DNA of 64,000 nucleotides from Epiperipatus broadwayi (taxonomy: Eukaryota; Onychophora; Udeonychophora; Euonychophora; Peripatidae), in the NCBI GenBank assembly GCA_028023455.1, contig JAQFVV010001005.1, positions 62,001 to 126,000 of the forward strand. Direction: 5' to 3'. This document shows positions 48,126 through 58,023 of this stretch, one piece after another. The position numbers and the translations under genes are program-made. Positions within the stretch are counted from its first letter, which is position 1, and each line of letters begins with the position of its first letter. The notes under the pieces were generated by a model, which saw only the letters and a program-made list of their open reading frames with translations, was not told the DNA's origin and made no database searches.

Positions 48126-48183
48126 TGTCCCAACTCCTCACTGAAGAGACCCATAGGTCGAAACCGGTCTGGGGATGGGGACA
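48126..48183 (+). ncRNA. Type I hammerhead ribozyme, right arm copy 1 (reference copy)
   Basis: A 58-nt motif read on the plus strand. Stem I outer helix UGUCCC/GGGACA, internal loop AAC/UG, inner helix UCCUCA/UGGGGA. The core CUGAAGA (C3 to A9) is followed by stem II GACC-CAUA-GGUC with G10.1-C11.1. Then come GAAA (G12, A13, A14, A15.1), stem III ACC/GGU with no loop, and C17 at 48169. The expected cut is between 48169 and 48170 in GGUC/U. Every conserved hammerhead core position is present. The loopless 3-bp stem III resembles newt, schistosome and cave-cricket satellite hammerheads, which work best as dimers on multimeric transcripts. The internal loop of stem I and loop II CAUA could form the usual tertiary contact. 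Confidence 0.92.
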
Positions 48184-48552
48184 ATCCAAGATAAAAATGA
48201 TTTGAATGCCTTCTCTTGTAGTAGCATTTATCATAAATAAAAAAAAAAAAAAGCTTGTTTAGAGTTATTAGCACGCTCTTAATTTTACATATTTGTAAGT
48301 GCAAGCTATATATAAGTCATGTGACATCTGACTTGTTATTATTACTATTATTATTTTGCTGTTGTGGCTTTAGCTAAATTAAAGAGCTAAGCCTACTAAT
48401 ATATGGAGTATCTGAATTAAGTTCAGGCCCATATGATTTTTTCAGTTGGAGAGCTGACTTTAAAGACATGTAGATGTCTAAAAGTTTCAGATCTTCTTCT
48501 AAAAATTATCTTTTAGATAAATGCTTTGCTTGAGTTGGTTTTTTAGATCTAA

Positions 48553-48610
48553 TGTCCCAACTCCTCACTGAAGAGACCCATAGGTGGAAACCGGTCTGGG
48601 GATGGGGACA
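48553..48610 (+). ncRNA. Hammerhead ribozyme, right arm copy 2 (C11.1-to-G variant)
   Basis: Same as the reference except that the base closing stem II (C11.1) is G, giving a G-G mismatch next to the core (GGTGGAAAC instead of GGTCGAAAC). Cleavage of this copy is expected to be impaired. Confidence 0.85.
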
Positions 48611-48976
48611 ATCCAAGATAAAAATGATTTGAATGCCTTCTCTTGTAGTAGCATTTATCATAAATAAAAAAAAAAAGCTTGTTTAGAGTTATTAGCACGC
48701 TCTTAATTTTACTTATTTGTAAGTGCAAGCTATATATAAGTCATGTGACATCTGACTTGTTATTATTACTATTATTATTTTGCTGTTGTGGCTTTAGCTA
48801 AATTAAAGAGCTAAGCCTACTAATATATGGAGTATCTGAATTAAGTTCAGGCCCATATGATTTTTTCAGTTGGAGAGCTGACTTTAAAGACATGTAGATG
48901 TCTAAAAGTTTCAGATCTTCTTCTAAAAATTATCTTTTAGATAAATGCTTTGCTTGAGTTGGTTTTTTAGATCTAA

Positions 48977-49034
48977 TGTCCCAACTCCTCACTGAAGAGA
49001 CCCATAGGTCGAAACCGGTCTGGGGATGGGGACA
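48977..49034 (+). ncRNA. Type I hammerhead ribozyme, right arm copy 3
   Basis: No difference from the reference copy seen. Confidence 0.88.
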
Positions 49035-49404
49035 ATCCAAGATAAAAATGATTTGAATGCCTTCTCTTGTAGTAGCATTTATCATAAATAAAAAAAAAAA
49101 AAAAGCTTGTTTAGAGTTATTAGCACGCTCTTAATTTTACATATTTGTAAGTGCAAGCTATATATAAGTCATGTGACATCTGACTTGTTATTATTACTAT
49201 TATTATTTTGCTGTTGTGGCTTTAGCTAAATTAAAGAGCTAAGCCTACTAATATATGGAGTATCTGAATTAAGTTCAGGCCCATATGATTTTTTCAGTTG
49301 GAGAGCTGACTTTAAAGACATGTAGATGTCTAAAAGTTTCAGATCTTCTTCTAAAAATTATCTTTTAGATAAATGCTTTGCTTGAGTTGGTTTTTTAGAT
49401 CTAA

Positions 49405-49462
49405 TGTCCCAACTCCTCACTGAAGAGACCCATAGGTCGAAACCGGTCTGGGGATGGGGACA
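49405..49462 (+). ncRNA. Type I hammerhead ribozyme, right arm copy 4
   Basis: No difference from the reference copy seen. Confidence 0.88.
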
Positions 49463-49828
49463 ATCCAAGATAAAAATGATTTGAATGCCTTCTCTTGTAG
49501 TAGCATTTATCATAAATAAAAAAAAAAAGCTTGTTTAGAGTTATTAGCACGCTCTTAATTTTACATATTTGTAAGTGCAAGCTATATATAAGTCATGTGA
49601 CATCTGACTTGTTATTATTACTATTATTATTTTGCTGTTGTGGCTTTAGCTAAATTAAAGAGCTAAGCCTACTAATATATGGAGTATCTGAATTAAGTTC
49701 AGGCCCATATGATTTTTTCAGTTGGAGAGCTGACTTTAAAGACATGTAGATGTCTAAAAGTTTCAGATCTTCTTCTAAAAATTATCTTTTAGATAAATGC
49801 TTTGCTTGAGTTGGTTTTTTAGATCTAA

Positions 49829-49886
49829 TGTCCCAACTCCTCACTGAAGAGACCCATAGGTCGAAACCGGTCTGGGGATGGGGACA
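49829..49886 (+). ncRNA. Type I hammerhead ribozyme, right arm copy 5
   Basis: No difference from the reference copy seen. Confidence 0.88.
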
Positions 49887-50253
49887 ATCCAAGATAAAAA
49901 TGATTTGAATGCCTTCTCTTGTAGTAGCATTTATCATAAATAAAAAAAAAAAAGCTTGTTTAGAGTTATTAGCACGCTCTTAATTTTACATATTTGTAAG
50001 TGCAAGCTATATATAAGTCATGTGACATCTGACTTGTTATTATTACTATTATTATTTTGCTGTTGTGGCTTTAGCTAAATTAAAGAGCTAAGCCTACTAA
50101 TATATGGAGTATCTGAATTAAGTTCAGGCCCATATGATTTTTTCAGTTGGAGAGCTGACTTTAAAGACATGTAGATGTCTAAAAGTTTCAGATCTTCTTC
50201 TAAAAATTATCTTTTAGATAAATGCTTTGCTTGAGTTGGTTTTTTAGATCTAA

Positions 50254-50311
50254 TGTCCCAACTCCTCACTGAAGAGACCCATAGGTCGAAACCGGTCTGG
50301 GGATGGGGACA
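50254..50311 (+). ncRNA. Type I hammerhead ribozyme, right arm copy 6
   Basis: No difference from the reference copy seen. Confidence 0.88.
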
Positions 50312-50679
50312 ATCCAAGATAAAAATGATTTGAATGCCTTCTCTTGTAGTAGCATTTATCATAAATAAAAAAAAAAAAAGCTTGTTTAGAGTTATTAGCA
50401 CGCTCTTAATTTTACATATTTGTAAGTGCAAGCTATATATAAGTCATGTGACATCTGACTTGTTATTATTACTATTATTATTTTGCTGTTGTGGCTTTAG
50501 CTAAATTAAAGAGCTAAGCCTACTAATATATGGAGTATCTGAATTAAGTTCAGGCCCATATGATTTTTTCAGTTGGAGAGCTGACTTTAAAGACATGTAG
50601 ATGTCTAAAAGTTTCAGATCTTCTTCTAAAAATTATCTTTTAGATAAATGCTTTGCTTGAGTTGGTTTTTTAGATCTAA

Positions 50680-50737
50680 TGTCCCAACTCCTCACTGAAG
50701 AGACCCATAGGTCGAAACCGGTCTGGGGATGGGGACA
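50680..50737 (+). ncRNA. Type I hammerhead ribozyme, right arm copy 7
   Basis: No difference from the reference copy. The unit has a short poly(A) tract. Confidence 0.88.
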
Positions 50738-51102
50738 ATCCAAGATAAAAATGATTTGAATGCCTTCTCTTGTAGTAGCATTTATCATAAATAAAAAAAA
50801 AAGCTTGTTTAGAGTTATTAGCACGCTCTTAATTTTACATATTTGTAAGTGCAAGCTATATATAAGTCATGTGACATCTGACTTGTTATTATTACTATTA
50901 TTATTTTGCTGTTGTGGCTTTAGCTAAATTAAAGAGCTAAGCCTACTAATATATGGAGTATCTGAATTAAGTTCAGGCCCATATGATTTTTTCAGTTGGA
51001 GAGCTGACTTTAAAGACATGTAGATGTCTAAAAGTTTCAGATCTTCTTCTAAAAATTATCTTTTAGATAAATGCTTTGCTTGAGTTGGTTTTTTAGATCT
51101 AA

Positions 51103-51160
51103 TGTCCCAACTCCTCACTGAAGAGACCCATAGGTCGAAACTGGTCTGGGGATGGGGACA
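51103..51160 (+). ncRNA. Type I hammerhead ribozyme, right arm copy 8 (stem III variant)
   Basis: Position 15.3 in stem III is U instead of C (GAAACTGGTC), leaving a wobble pair. The core is intact. This is the outermost and most diverged unit, and it also lacks a few bases near 51258. Confidence 0.85.
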
Positions 51161-51309
51161 ACCCAAGATAAAAATGATTTGAATGCCTTCTCTTGTAGTA
51201 GCATTTATCATAAATAAAAAAAAAAAAAAGCTTGTTTAGAGTTATTAGCACGCTCTTATACATATTTGTAAGTGCAAGCTATATATAAGTCATGTGACAT
51301 CTGACTTGT

Positions 51310-51314
<5 letters not shown>

Positions 51315-51373
<59 letters not shown>
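51315..51373. repeat. (TA)n tract bounding the right array arm
   Basis: About 29 TA units. The left arm is likewise bounded by (TA)n at 44196-44216. Confidence 0.95.
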
Positions 51374-51376
<3 letters not shown>

Positions 51377-54300
51377 TTTTAAAACAGATTTGAATATTTT
51401 ATTGAAGGGTGAACAAACAGACTAAATTTTGTCAAGGATATGCTATAATGACCCAATTGGTTTATCAATGACATAATTGATATAAATCTTTTTAATTATT
51501 TAATTTTGCCTATGAATAAACATGTCCACTTTAAACATAAAATGTAGGCTGATCTCCATTGTTTTTGTGTGTATGGCTTGTTATAACAAAAGTATTATTA
51601 CTATTTTTAAATAATTAAATGGTCATTTGACTTATAGGTTGGTGGTTTGTTTTTTAATACATTAATAGTTTCTGTATTTTGAAATCGAACATTTGCTTTT
51701 CCACTTTTATTGTTAGGATTATTTCTTTTTGCTATGGCATTGATAAGGATTCATGACAGCTTTCAGCTTATATGTATGTGCCACTTATAATGGCATAAAA
51801 TGTAGTGTCATTAATATTAATATTGTGTATGAGTTGATGGAGTATTTCCCTTTGCTGATTACATGAGAGGATGATATTGATGAGGCTGATTAATAGTTAG
51901 TGCTTAGTTAGCATAGTTAATCCCAAAATAGAATAATATCCAGTCTGAATTCTATTTCCCTTTGATGAGACAGTACTCACAGTTTTATACGTATGAAAAG
52001 GTATTAGAATTGGCCATATTATTGTTAAGATATCAAGTTTTTTTGTAGAGACTCCCTTTAATGTTTGATCTCTCATGAGGTTACATAGTTTACTTTCCCC
52101 TGTGTATGGTGAAGTTTTTAGTATTTTAAAATTAAATAGCAAGAATAAGATAAAGTTAGATTCATACACACTGTTCTATTTATAATGTTTGTCTACTAAT
52201 TGAAATAATATCTTTATGATATTGTAGGATGTTCATCAGTTTATAAAGAAACAAACCAAAACTTACTAGTGATTGTAGAACTACTATATGAAAGAGCAAG
52301 AGATACAAGTGGACAATGTTGATTTATCATCATCATGCAGTGATTTGCCGATGGATCAGTAAGAAAGTTTAACTATTAAAATGATTAGGTTATGGACATA
52401 GACAATGTTTTGTTGTCATGTGTGCATTTGACTTCTAATGTCTGTCCCCAAATCAATACAATGAATCTTTTCATAGTAAATGATAATAATTGTTAATTGT
52501 GCTGAATATGATAATTGACCTTATCATATTCTGATGAATAAAATAGCTGTAGTCTAATATACAGCTTTATAATTTTGAGTTTTAGATTTAAAATTTGCAC
52601 ATATCACAAAGACCTATATACACTTTTCTTTTACAATTTGAGTGCTAATTTAGCTTAAATAAGGTTTAACTATCTTATTCTGTAAGATATAATAATAAAG
52701 AAACAGCCAATAATGATAGTGATACTATGACTTTCTCTGTATAACTTTGTCTTATTTATTATGTGTGTAGGCAATGGGATAACAATTATTTTCAATCCTT
52801 TATGTTATTAAATATATTAATCTTATTTTATGCAATGTGTCTGAAATAAATTTGTAAATAGTGTAAATAAATTTTGTTGTGTTGAAATTTGTTTAGTTGC
52901 CTGTAGTCTCATTGCTAAGCACCACACACATTATTATTGTTATTCCTAATGACCTATCATCTGATTATATGAAAATCATCATCAAACAATGTAGTATAAT
53001 TAACTATAATTTGGTATATCATAATAGTTTTGCTAAGCCCTATAAATTATGAGTAAATCTAAGACATCATCACTTAATAATCAAAATTTTATTAACCTAA
53101 AGTGCATATTATTTTAAATTGTATACTAAATAATTAAACACTTAATATTGGTTTAATCAGTTTATTTGAACACACAGATCTATCATTCAGTGATCTGGAT
53201 TACAATGTTTATATTTATTTGAGAAAAGGAAGTTAGTAAGTTATTGTGTTTAGTTATTGAAAAAAAATAATCCTATTTCTTGAAGCTTAAAGTTTTTAAT
53301 AGGTATGGAATTTATAAAGTTTCTTTGAAATTACTAAATATTGTTTGTTTATTGGATTTTGTATTAAAAGCCATTTTGTGCATTATATTTGGGTAGTGGC
53401 AAAATCATTCTCACTGACCTATGTATATATTGTATAACAATCTTTAAGTTGTTTGGACCTTGAAAAGAATAAGTTATTAATTTGCAATATAGGAATTGTA
53501 TTTATGGTAAATTTTATATCTAGTTATTTATTGTAGTTTGGATTTGAGTTATGTTGTTTTCACTGTTTTATGAAAGTCAACCAAACTTTAAGATGCAAAT
53601 TGTTTCTTTTGTCTTAAATGTATAGCTTGTTCTGACAATATGGTGAATATACTGGTTTTGTTAGGCTTGGAATCCCTATTTTATTTAGATATCTTATTAT
53701 CATTTAATTCAGTATTAGTTTAGAGTTCTGATCATCTTACATCATCATCATTCTTTTCATCTGTCATTTTCATTTTTCTTTACTTCCTTATTATTCTTTC
53801 TTCCTAATTCATTATCCTAATTAGCACACCATTCACTAGCTCTTATTTCATTATCATCTTCATCATCCATTAACTCTTATTCTACCATCATGTTAATCAT
53901 TCATTATTGTTATACAGCTTCATTCTTTTCTCTTCATTCTCAGGCTCATTTCTTTTTATTATTTAATTATTAATTATTTTTATCATCCATTTAGTCATCT
54001 ACATGTTAATTTACTTATTGCTTAATTTATAATTTTAATTTCATATTCATTCCATCAATCTAATTATTATTTATTTATTGGTTTGATGAATGTTAAATTT
54101 ATTTCATAACATGTTGATTGTTTGTAGATTTTAAAATTTGTTTGACAAGAAGTTATTATCCTCATTAATCACCTTGCAATCTTCTTTAAGTTTATAGTTT
54201 CATGCGAGCTTAGTCAACAAAAAAATCATTTCTTTAGTGTAACATTTATTTGTAGAAATATTTTCTTGATGATTAGGATCGTGTAGTTTACAAATTGTAG

Positions 54301-54518
54301 ATTTGGTAATGTGAGATGTGTGATCGGATTCGTATAGGATTCCAGCATAACAATCAGCAGTAAGCATTGGGCAATATACAAGTTTATTCTATACATATGT
54401 GACTTGCTTAAGTTATTATAACAATTACTGGAAGGAGAATCCAAGGAGTGTTATAATATTCAAGATATAGTGCATATTAGACATTGATATCCGATTTCAT
54501 ACTATACACTTTCAACAC

Positions 54519-54526
<8 letters not shown>
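51374..54526. other. AT-rich non-coding sequence
   Basis: No gene was recognised. A minus-strand frame at 51897-52169 (with ESKLCNLMRDQTLKGVSTKK) is open for 90 codons, and GTGAGT near 51980 resembles a splice donor. Without family resemblance or a partner exon I do not call it a gene. TCAT-rich low-complexity sequence runs through 53730-54000. Confidence 0.45.

Positions 54527-54610
<84 letters not shown>
54527..54610. repeat. (TA)n tract at the left end of PLE 3
   Basis: About 42 TA units abut the inverted PLE terminus. Confidence 0.95.
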
Positions 54611-54613
<3 letters not shown>

Positions 54614-54614
54614 C

Positions 54615-55050
54615 AAAACTACCCCAAAAACAAAATTAAACCAGACCAGCATAAAAATAATATAAAAACACAACCTAAGGTTTCACTGCTACAAGCAGAC
54701 TTCTCAAGTGTAAAGAACTACAAAAACTACACAATATATATCATATTAAAAACCACCCATTGTGTAGTTTTTGTGGTTTTTAATATGATATATACATATA
54801 TATACAATATATATCATATTAAAAACCACCCACAAATCCATTCACTTCCCATCTACCCTTAATATTAAAAGAACTCTTAAATAAGTTAATTGCTTCAGAA
54901 TAATAAATTTACAATAATAAAGACTCTTTAATTCTTCTTTTGATTTCATTTCTCTCAAAGAAGACAACCTTAGCTTCATCAAAATCTATAGTGTGGCCTG
55001 TATCTTTTTCATGGACATAAAAAGCAGAACTAAGATATCTGTTTTTATAT
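54615..55050 (-). repeat. Inverted 3'-end copy of PLE 3
   Basis: The minus strand matches 57725-58070: YVHEKDTG, FDEAKVVFFE, the SKELK-S segment, GGWMESEWICG-like coding sequence, then the hammerhead-like terminus and GCTGGTCTGGTTTAATTTTG. It contains an extra hairpin of TATCATATTAAAAACCACCC units near 54740-54830. Confidence 0.85.
54672..54718 (-). ncRNA. Hammerhead-like motif of PLE 3, inverted copy (degenerate)
   Basis: Minus strand: ACAC-UUGAGAA, then a CUGCU-UGU-AGCAG hairpin, then UGAAA and ACCU-U-AGGU. ACAC/GUGU could form stem I. The layout is hammerhead, but C3 is U and G8 is A, and stem II is not flush with the core, so catalysis is doubtful. Confidence 0.55.
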
Positions 55051-55054
55051 TTTT

Positions 55055-55130
55055 TATGCTGGTCTGGTTTAATTTTGGATTTGGGTTAGTTTTGATTTTA
55101 TATTGACTAGTTTAGCTTTATGCTTGTAAT
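55055..55130 (+). repeat. LTR-like direct repeat of PLE 3, 5' copy
   Basis: TATGCTGGTCTGGTTTAATT through TTGACTAGTTTAGCTTTATG matches 58024-58096 with a few substitutions. Confidence 0.8.
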
Positions 55131-55382
55131 GTTTACATTTTAATGAGTTTTTTTTTTTTTATGTTTAAGAGTAGTTTTGTTGATATAGTGTAAATATTTT
55201 TTTTTCTTTTTCTTTTATTATTGATATATTTTATTATTGATATTTTATTATTGATATTAATTATTGACATTTTATTATTGATATAATTTTTATTTTTAAT
55301 TATTGATATATTTGAGTGCCATTTATGTATATTATGTTTGTTGTTTGAGTTTGGTTGAAAGAGTATATTTGTGGTTATTTAG

Positions 55383-55383
<1 letters not shown>

Positions 55384-55472
<89 letters not shown>
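55384..55472. repeat. (TA)n tract inside PLE 3
   Basis: About 44 TA units lie between the LTR-like repeat and the coding region, so this microsatellite expanded within the element or predates part of it. Confidence 0.9.
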
Positions 55473-55476
<4 letters not shown>

Positions 55477-55949
55477 GTGTGTATGTTTTTATTGGGTTTT
55501 AATTCATAAGGGTATTCTTAATTGGGTTTTTTAGTATGGGTTTGTGAAGTTTAATTTTTAATAATTTTCCATTTAATGATATTAGAAGAATTAAAAAATT
55601 GTCTAGATTGAGTGATAGGATAGAGTCTTTACGATGGCAGATTTATTTTCTTTAAAAATGTAGGGAATTTAGTGTGTTTCCTAGGTGCTGTGTTATTAAT
55701 TTTAGTAAAAATAAAAACTTGCTTCAAAATAGGAATTTAGCTTTTAAGTTACAAACATATATATTCAATAGTTTTTTTAAAAAATACTTTTGTAAAGTTT
55801 TATAAATTTATTTATCTATATAAAAGGAATAGATATTATTTAGAAAGGAGGCAAGATTTTAATTATTTAAATTTGAATTTTTTATGAGACAATTTAGACA
55901 GAATAGGTCAAATTTCTATTGTAAAAAATATGAATGAAAATGAAAGTGG

Positions 55950-57071
55950 TTGTTTAGGAAAGTTAATAAAATTTATTGTAGTGATAAAGGGTATGAGGAT
56001 AATGTTTCTGAGGATAGAGTTGTTAATCTTTCTGATTTGAAGTTAAATGATAAAGAATTATATATTCTTGGTAAAGGCCCTAATTTTGTTCCATTTCTTT
56101 CAAAAAATATAGTTTTTGATACAATTTCGTCTATTGAATCTAGTAATTTGAGTGATGAGAAGAAAGTTGGTATTCAATCGATTTTGAATAAAAGTTTAAA
56201 AAGGAAAGAAAAATGTGTTATTAATCCTGCTGAGATTAAACAGCTTAAGAATAGGTTAATTGCTAATGATGTAATCATTTTTTCTGAAGACAAAGCTGGT
56301 AGGTTTGTTATTATGAAAGGAGATGAATTCAAAGAGAAAATGGATAGAGAATTAAATAATGGTAAATATATGTTGTTAGATAAAGATCCAGGTAATTGGA
56401 TTAAAAGAAAATTGATAGATTTTATGAAGAAAATGGTTAATTTAAAATTTTTTAATAGAGTAGATTATTTAAAATTCTATCCTAATGATTTTACATCAGC
56501 TAAGATGTTTGTGAATATTAAAACTCATAAAGATGATTTTCCTTTAAGATTTATTTTTGATTTTGCAGGTAGTGTTGTAGAGGATATTTCTAGATTCTTG
56601 AATAATTTTTTAAAACAATTTGTTGATTTTGGTCAGTACACAGTTTGTTCTTCTTTTGAGGCTTTTGATAAGATTAATAATTTTAAAATGGAAAGTAATT
56701 GGGTATTTGGAAGTTTAGATATTGAAAATATGTATCAGTCTGTTAATAGGTTAAGCAGTATTGATGTTCTTTTATCTGTATTGATTAATAAAAGTTCTTT
56801 ATCAAAAACTAAAATTAAGGTAATTAAAGATTTGCTTTTGTTATTGGAAGATTCTATGTATTTTACTTATAAAGGTAATTTTTATAAGATTAAGGAAAGG
56901 TGGATAATAGGGTATATTATTTCTCCTTTAGTATGTTCAGTTTATATTAGTTTTATGGAAGAGGAAATTATTATTAAAAAGAATTGTTTATATGTAAAAT
57001 TATTTGTCAGATATGTTGATGATTGTTTATTTGTAGTTGAGAATGATAAATTGGAGGAATTTGTAAATTAG
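55950..57071 (+). CDS. Penelope-like reverse transcriptase (373-codon open frame)
   Basis: The longest uninterrupted protein frame in the window. It copies element RNA into DNA at a nick made by the linked endonuclease. Landmarks: IFSEDKAGRFVIMKGDEF (PLE N-terminal K-A-D-K-G equivalent, about residue 110), MFVNIKTHKDDFPLRFIF (about 187), SLDIENMYQSV (motif A with catalytic Asp, codon at 56718), IIGYIISPLVCSVYISFMEE (motif B) and FVRYVDDCLFVV (motif C, Asp codons at 57018-57023). All three catalytic Asp are retained. A TAG at 57069 ends the frame, but the coding pattern continues in the same reading (SIKFVLEGGRLDFG, IFLDLLVIKK) to about 57280, so the stop is a lesion. The first Met here is not the original start: similar coding sequence with stops begins near 55560. 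Confidence 0.87.
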   Translation: MFRKVNKIYCSDKGYEDNVSEDRVVNLSDLKLNDKELYILGKGPNFVPFLSKNIVFDTISSIESSNLSDEKKVGIQSILNKSLKRKEKCVINPAEIKQLKNRLIANDVIIFSEDKAGRFVIMKGDEFKEKMDRELNNGKYMLLDKDPGNWIKRKLIDFMKKMVNLKFFNRVDYLKFYPNDFTSAKMFVNIKTHKDDFPLRFIFDFAGSVVEDISRFLNNFLKQFVDFGQYTVCSSFEAFDKINNFKMESNWVFGSLDIENMYQSVNRLSSIDVLLSVLINKSSLSKTKIKVIKDLLLLLEDSMYFTYKGNFYKIKERWIIGYIISPLVCSVYISFMEEEIIIKKNCLYVKLFVRYVDDCLFVVENDKLEEFVN

Positions 57072-57550
57072 TTTAATTGTTTTGATCCTTCTATAAAATT
57101 TGTGTTAGAAGGAGGGAGGTTAGATTTTGGTAAGTTAATTTTTTTAGATCTTTTGGTGATTAAAAAGGTAGAAATTAATTGTTTATTGTGCAGTCATTTA
57201 GTTAAAAGTAAAGAATTAAGATCTATAATTAAACCTGATAGCTATCAGTCTGTATCTCATAAAGTAGCTGCTTTATGAAATTATTGACATAGAAATATTA
57301 AATTAAATAATTCTAGTGGGGTTGCTTTGTTTCAGAAATATCAATTTTATAAATATTACTTGAGTGTTGGATACTCTGATAAATTTGTTAAAAGTATTTT
57401 AGTTAATAGTAATATTTGTAAGGATGTAAAGGTTAAAGAAAATATGATTTTATTTATTTGCCATTTAAATTGTCTTCTTATAAAATTGTGTGTTGAAATA
57501 GTATATTGTTTGGAAATAAGAAAATTGTTTGAAAAAGGGGTGTTACATTG
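57072..57550 (+). pseudogene. PLE 3 RT thumb/linker region after the premature stop
   Basis: Continues the RT past the 57069 stop: SIKFVLEGGRLDFGKLIFLD, then IIKPDSYQSVSHKVAAL and further stops, then FQKYQFYKYYLSVGYSDKFV in the frame at 57327-57551. This segment joins the RT to the GIY-YIG domain in PLEs. Confidence 0.75.
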
Positions 57551-57845
57551 AATAATTTATTAAATAATACAAAAGAAGTTTTTGATAGAAAGACTATTCC
57601 TGGTGTAGTATATTTTATTCCTTCTTTATTTTGTAAGAAGGTTTACATAGGTCAGAGTAGTTTGAGTTTAAATGAAAGAATAAAGGTTCATAATAGTAGA
57701 GTTAAAAATAAATAACTTAGTTATGTTTTGTATGTCCATGAAAAAGATACAGGCACACTATTGATTTTGATGAAGCTAAGGTTGTCTTCTTTGAGAAAAA
57801 TTACATCAAAAGAAGAATTAAAGAGTATTTATTATTGAAAATTTT
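57548..57845 (+). pseudogene. PLE 3 GIY-YIG endonuclease domain
   Basis: From TTG at 57548 the frame reads NNLLNNTKEVFDRKTIPGVV then YFIPSLFCKKVYIGQSSLSL, giving the G-V-V-Y and Y-I-G halves, followed by NERIKVHNSR (catalytic Arg). A TAA stops it near 57714. The remainder (VHEKDTG, IDFDEAKVVFFEKNYIKRRI) follows in another frame. Its domain order after the RT is the standard PLE one. Confidence 0.83.
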
Positions 57846-57968
57846 ATTATTCTGAAGCAATTAACTCATTTAAGAGTTCTTTTAATATTAAGGGTGGATG
57901 GAAAGTGAATGGATTTGTGGGTAGTTTTTAATATTATATATATTGTGTAGTTTTTGTAGTTCTTTACC

Positions 57969-58005
57969 CTTGAGAAGTCTGCTTGTAGCAGTGAAACCTT
58001 AGGTT
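57969..58005 (+). ncRNA. Hammerhead-like motif of PLE 3, direct copy (degenerate)
   Basis: CTTGAGAAGTCTGCTTG through GAAACCTTAGGTT has the same layout and the same U3/A8 substitutions as the inverted copy. PLE termini are known to carry hammerhead motifs. Here stem I has changed to ACCC on the 5' side, weakening it further. Confidence 0.55.
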
Positions 58006-58023
58006 GTGTTTTAATATTATTAT

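Larger units (their letters stand above)
47925..51314 (+). repeat. Hammerhead satellite/retrozyme array, right arm (8 ribozyme-bearing units)
   Basis: The reverse complement of the left-arm unit, starting ATTTTGCTGTTGTGGC at 47925. The equivalent landmarks (CTTAATTTTA) fall at 48278, 48702, 49130, 49554, 49979, 50405 and 50828, with a shortened version at 51255. Period is 423-428 bp. Eight hammerheads lie on the plus strand. The arm ends CTTGTTATT against (TA)n at 51315. The substitutions I noticed in this arm (near 48006, 48585, 48713, 51140, 51162) were not seen in the left arm, so the two arms are not simple copies of one another. Confidence 0.95.

Noticed and set aside
44228-50854. Repeated frames of 60-75 codons (MHLQICKIKSVLITLNKLFF type) across the satellite units as a small-protein family
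   Set aside because: They cross a poly(T) tract whose length varies between units, so the frame after it changes from copy to copy. The conserved part of the sequence is explained by the hammerhead on the opposite strand.
44215-51314. The regularly spaced array as a CRISPR locus
   Set aside because: Whole 425-bp units are conserved, with no unique spacers. The host is eukaryotic and there are no cas genes.
44215-51314. The palindromic array as a pure assembly foldback
   Set aside because: The arms have different private substitutions, different poly(A/T) lengths and different outer flanks, which a foldback artefact would not give. Long-read confirmation of the centre is still the decisive test.
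51897-52169. Minus-strand 90-codon frame as a host exon
   Set aside because: Open but without a recognised family. A GTGAGT donor exists, but the frame stays open through it and no partner exon was found.
52900-54000. TCAT/TTAT-rich low-complexity region as a structured RNA or regulatory array
   Set aside because: No regular period or pairing was seen; it looks like compositional bias.
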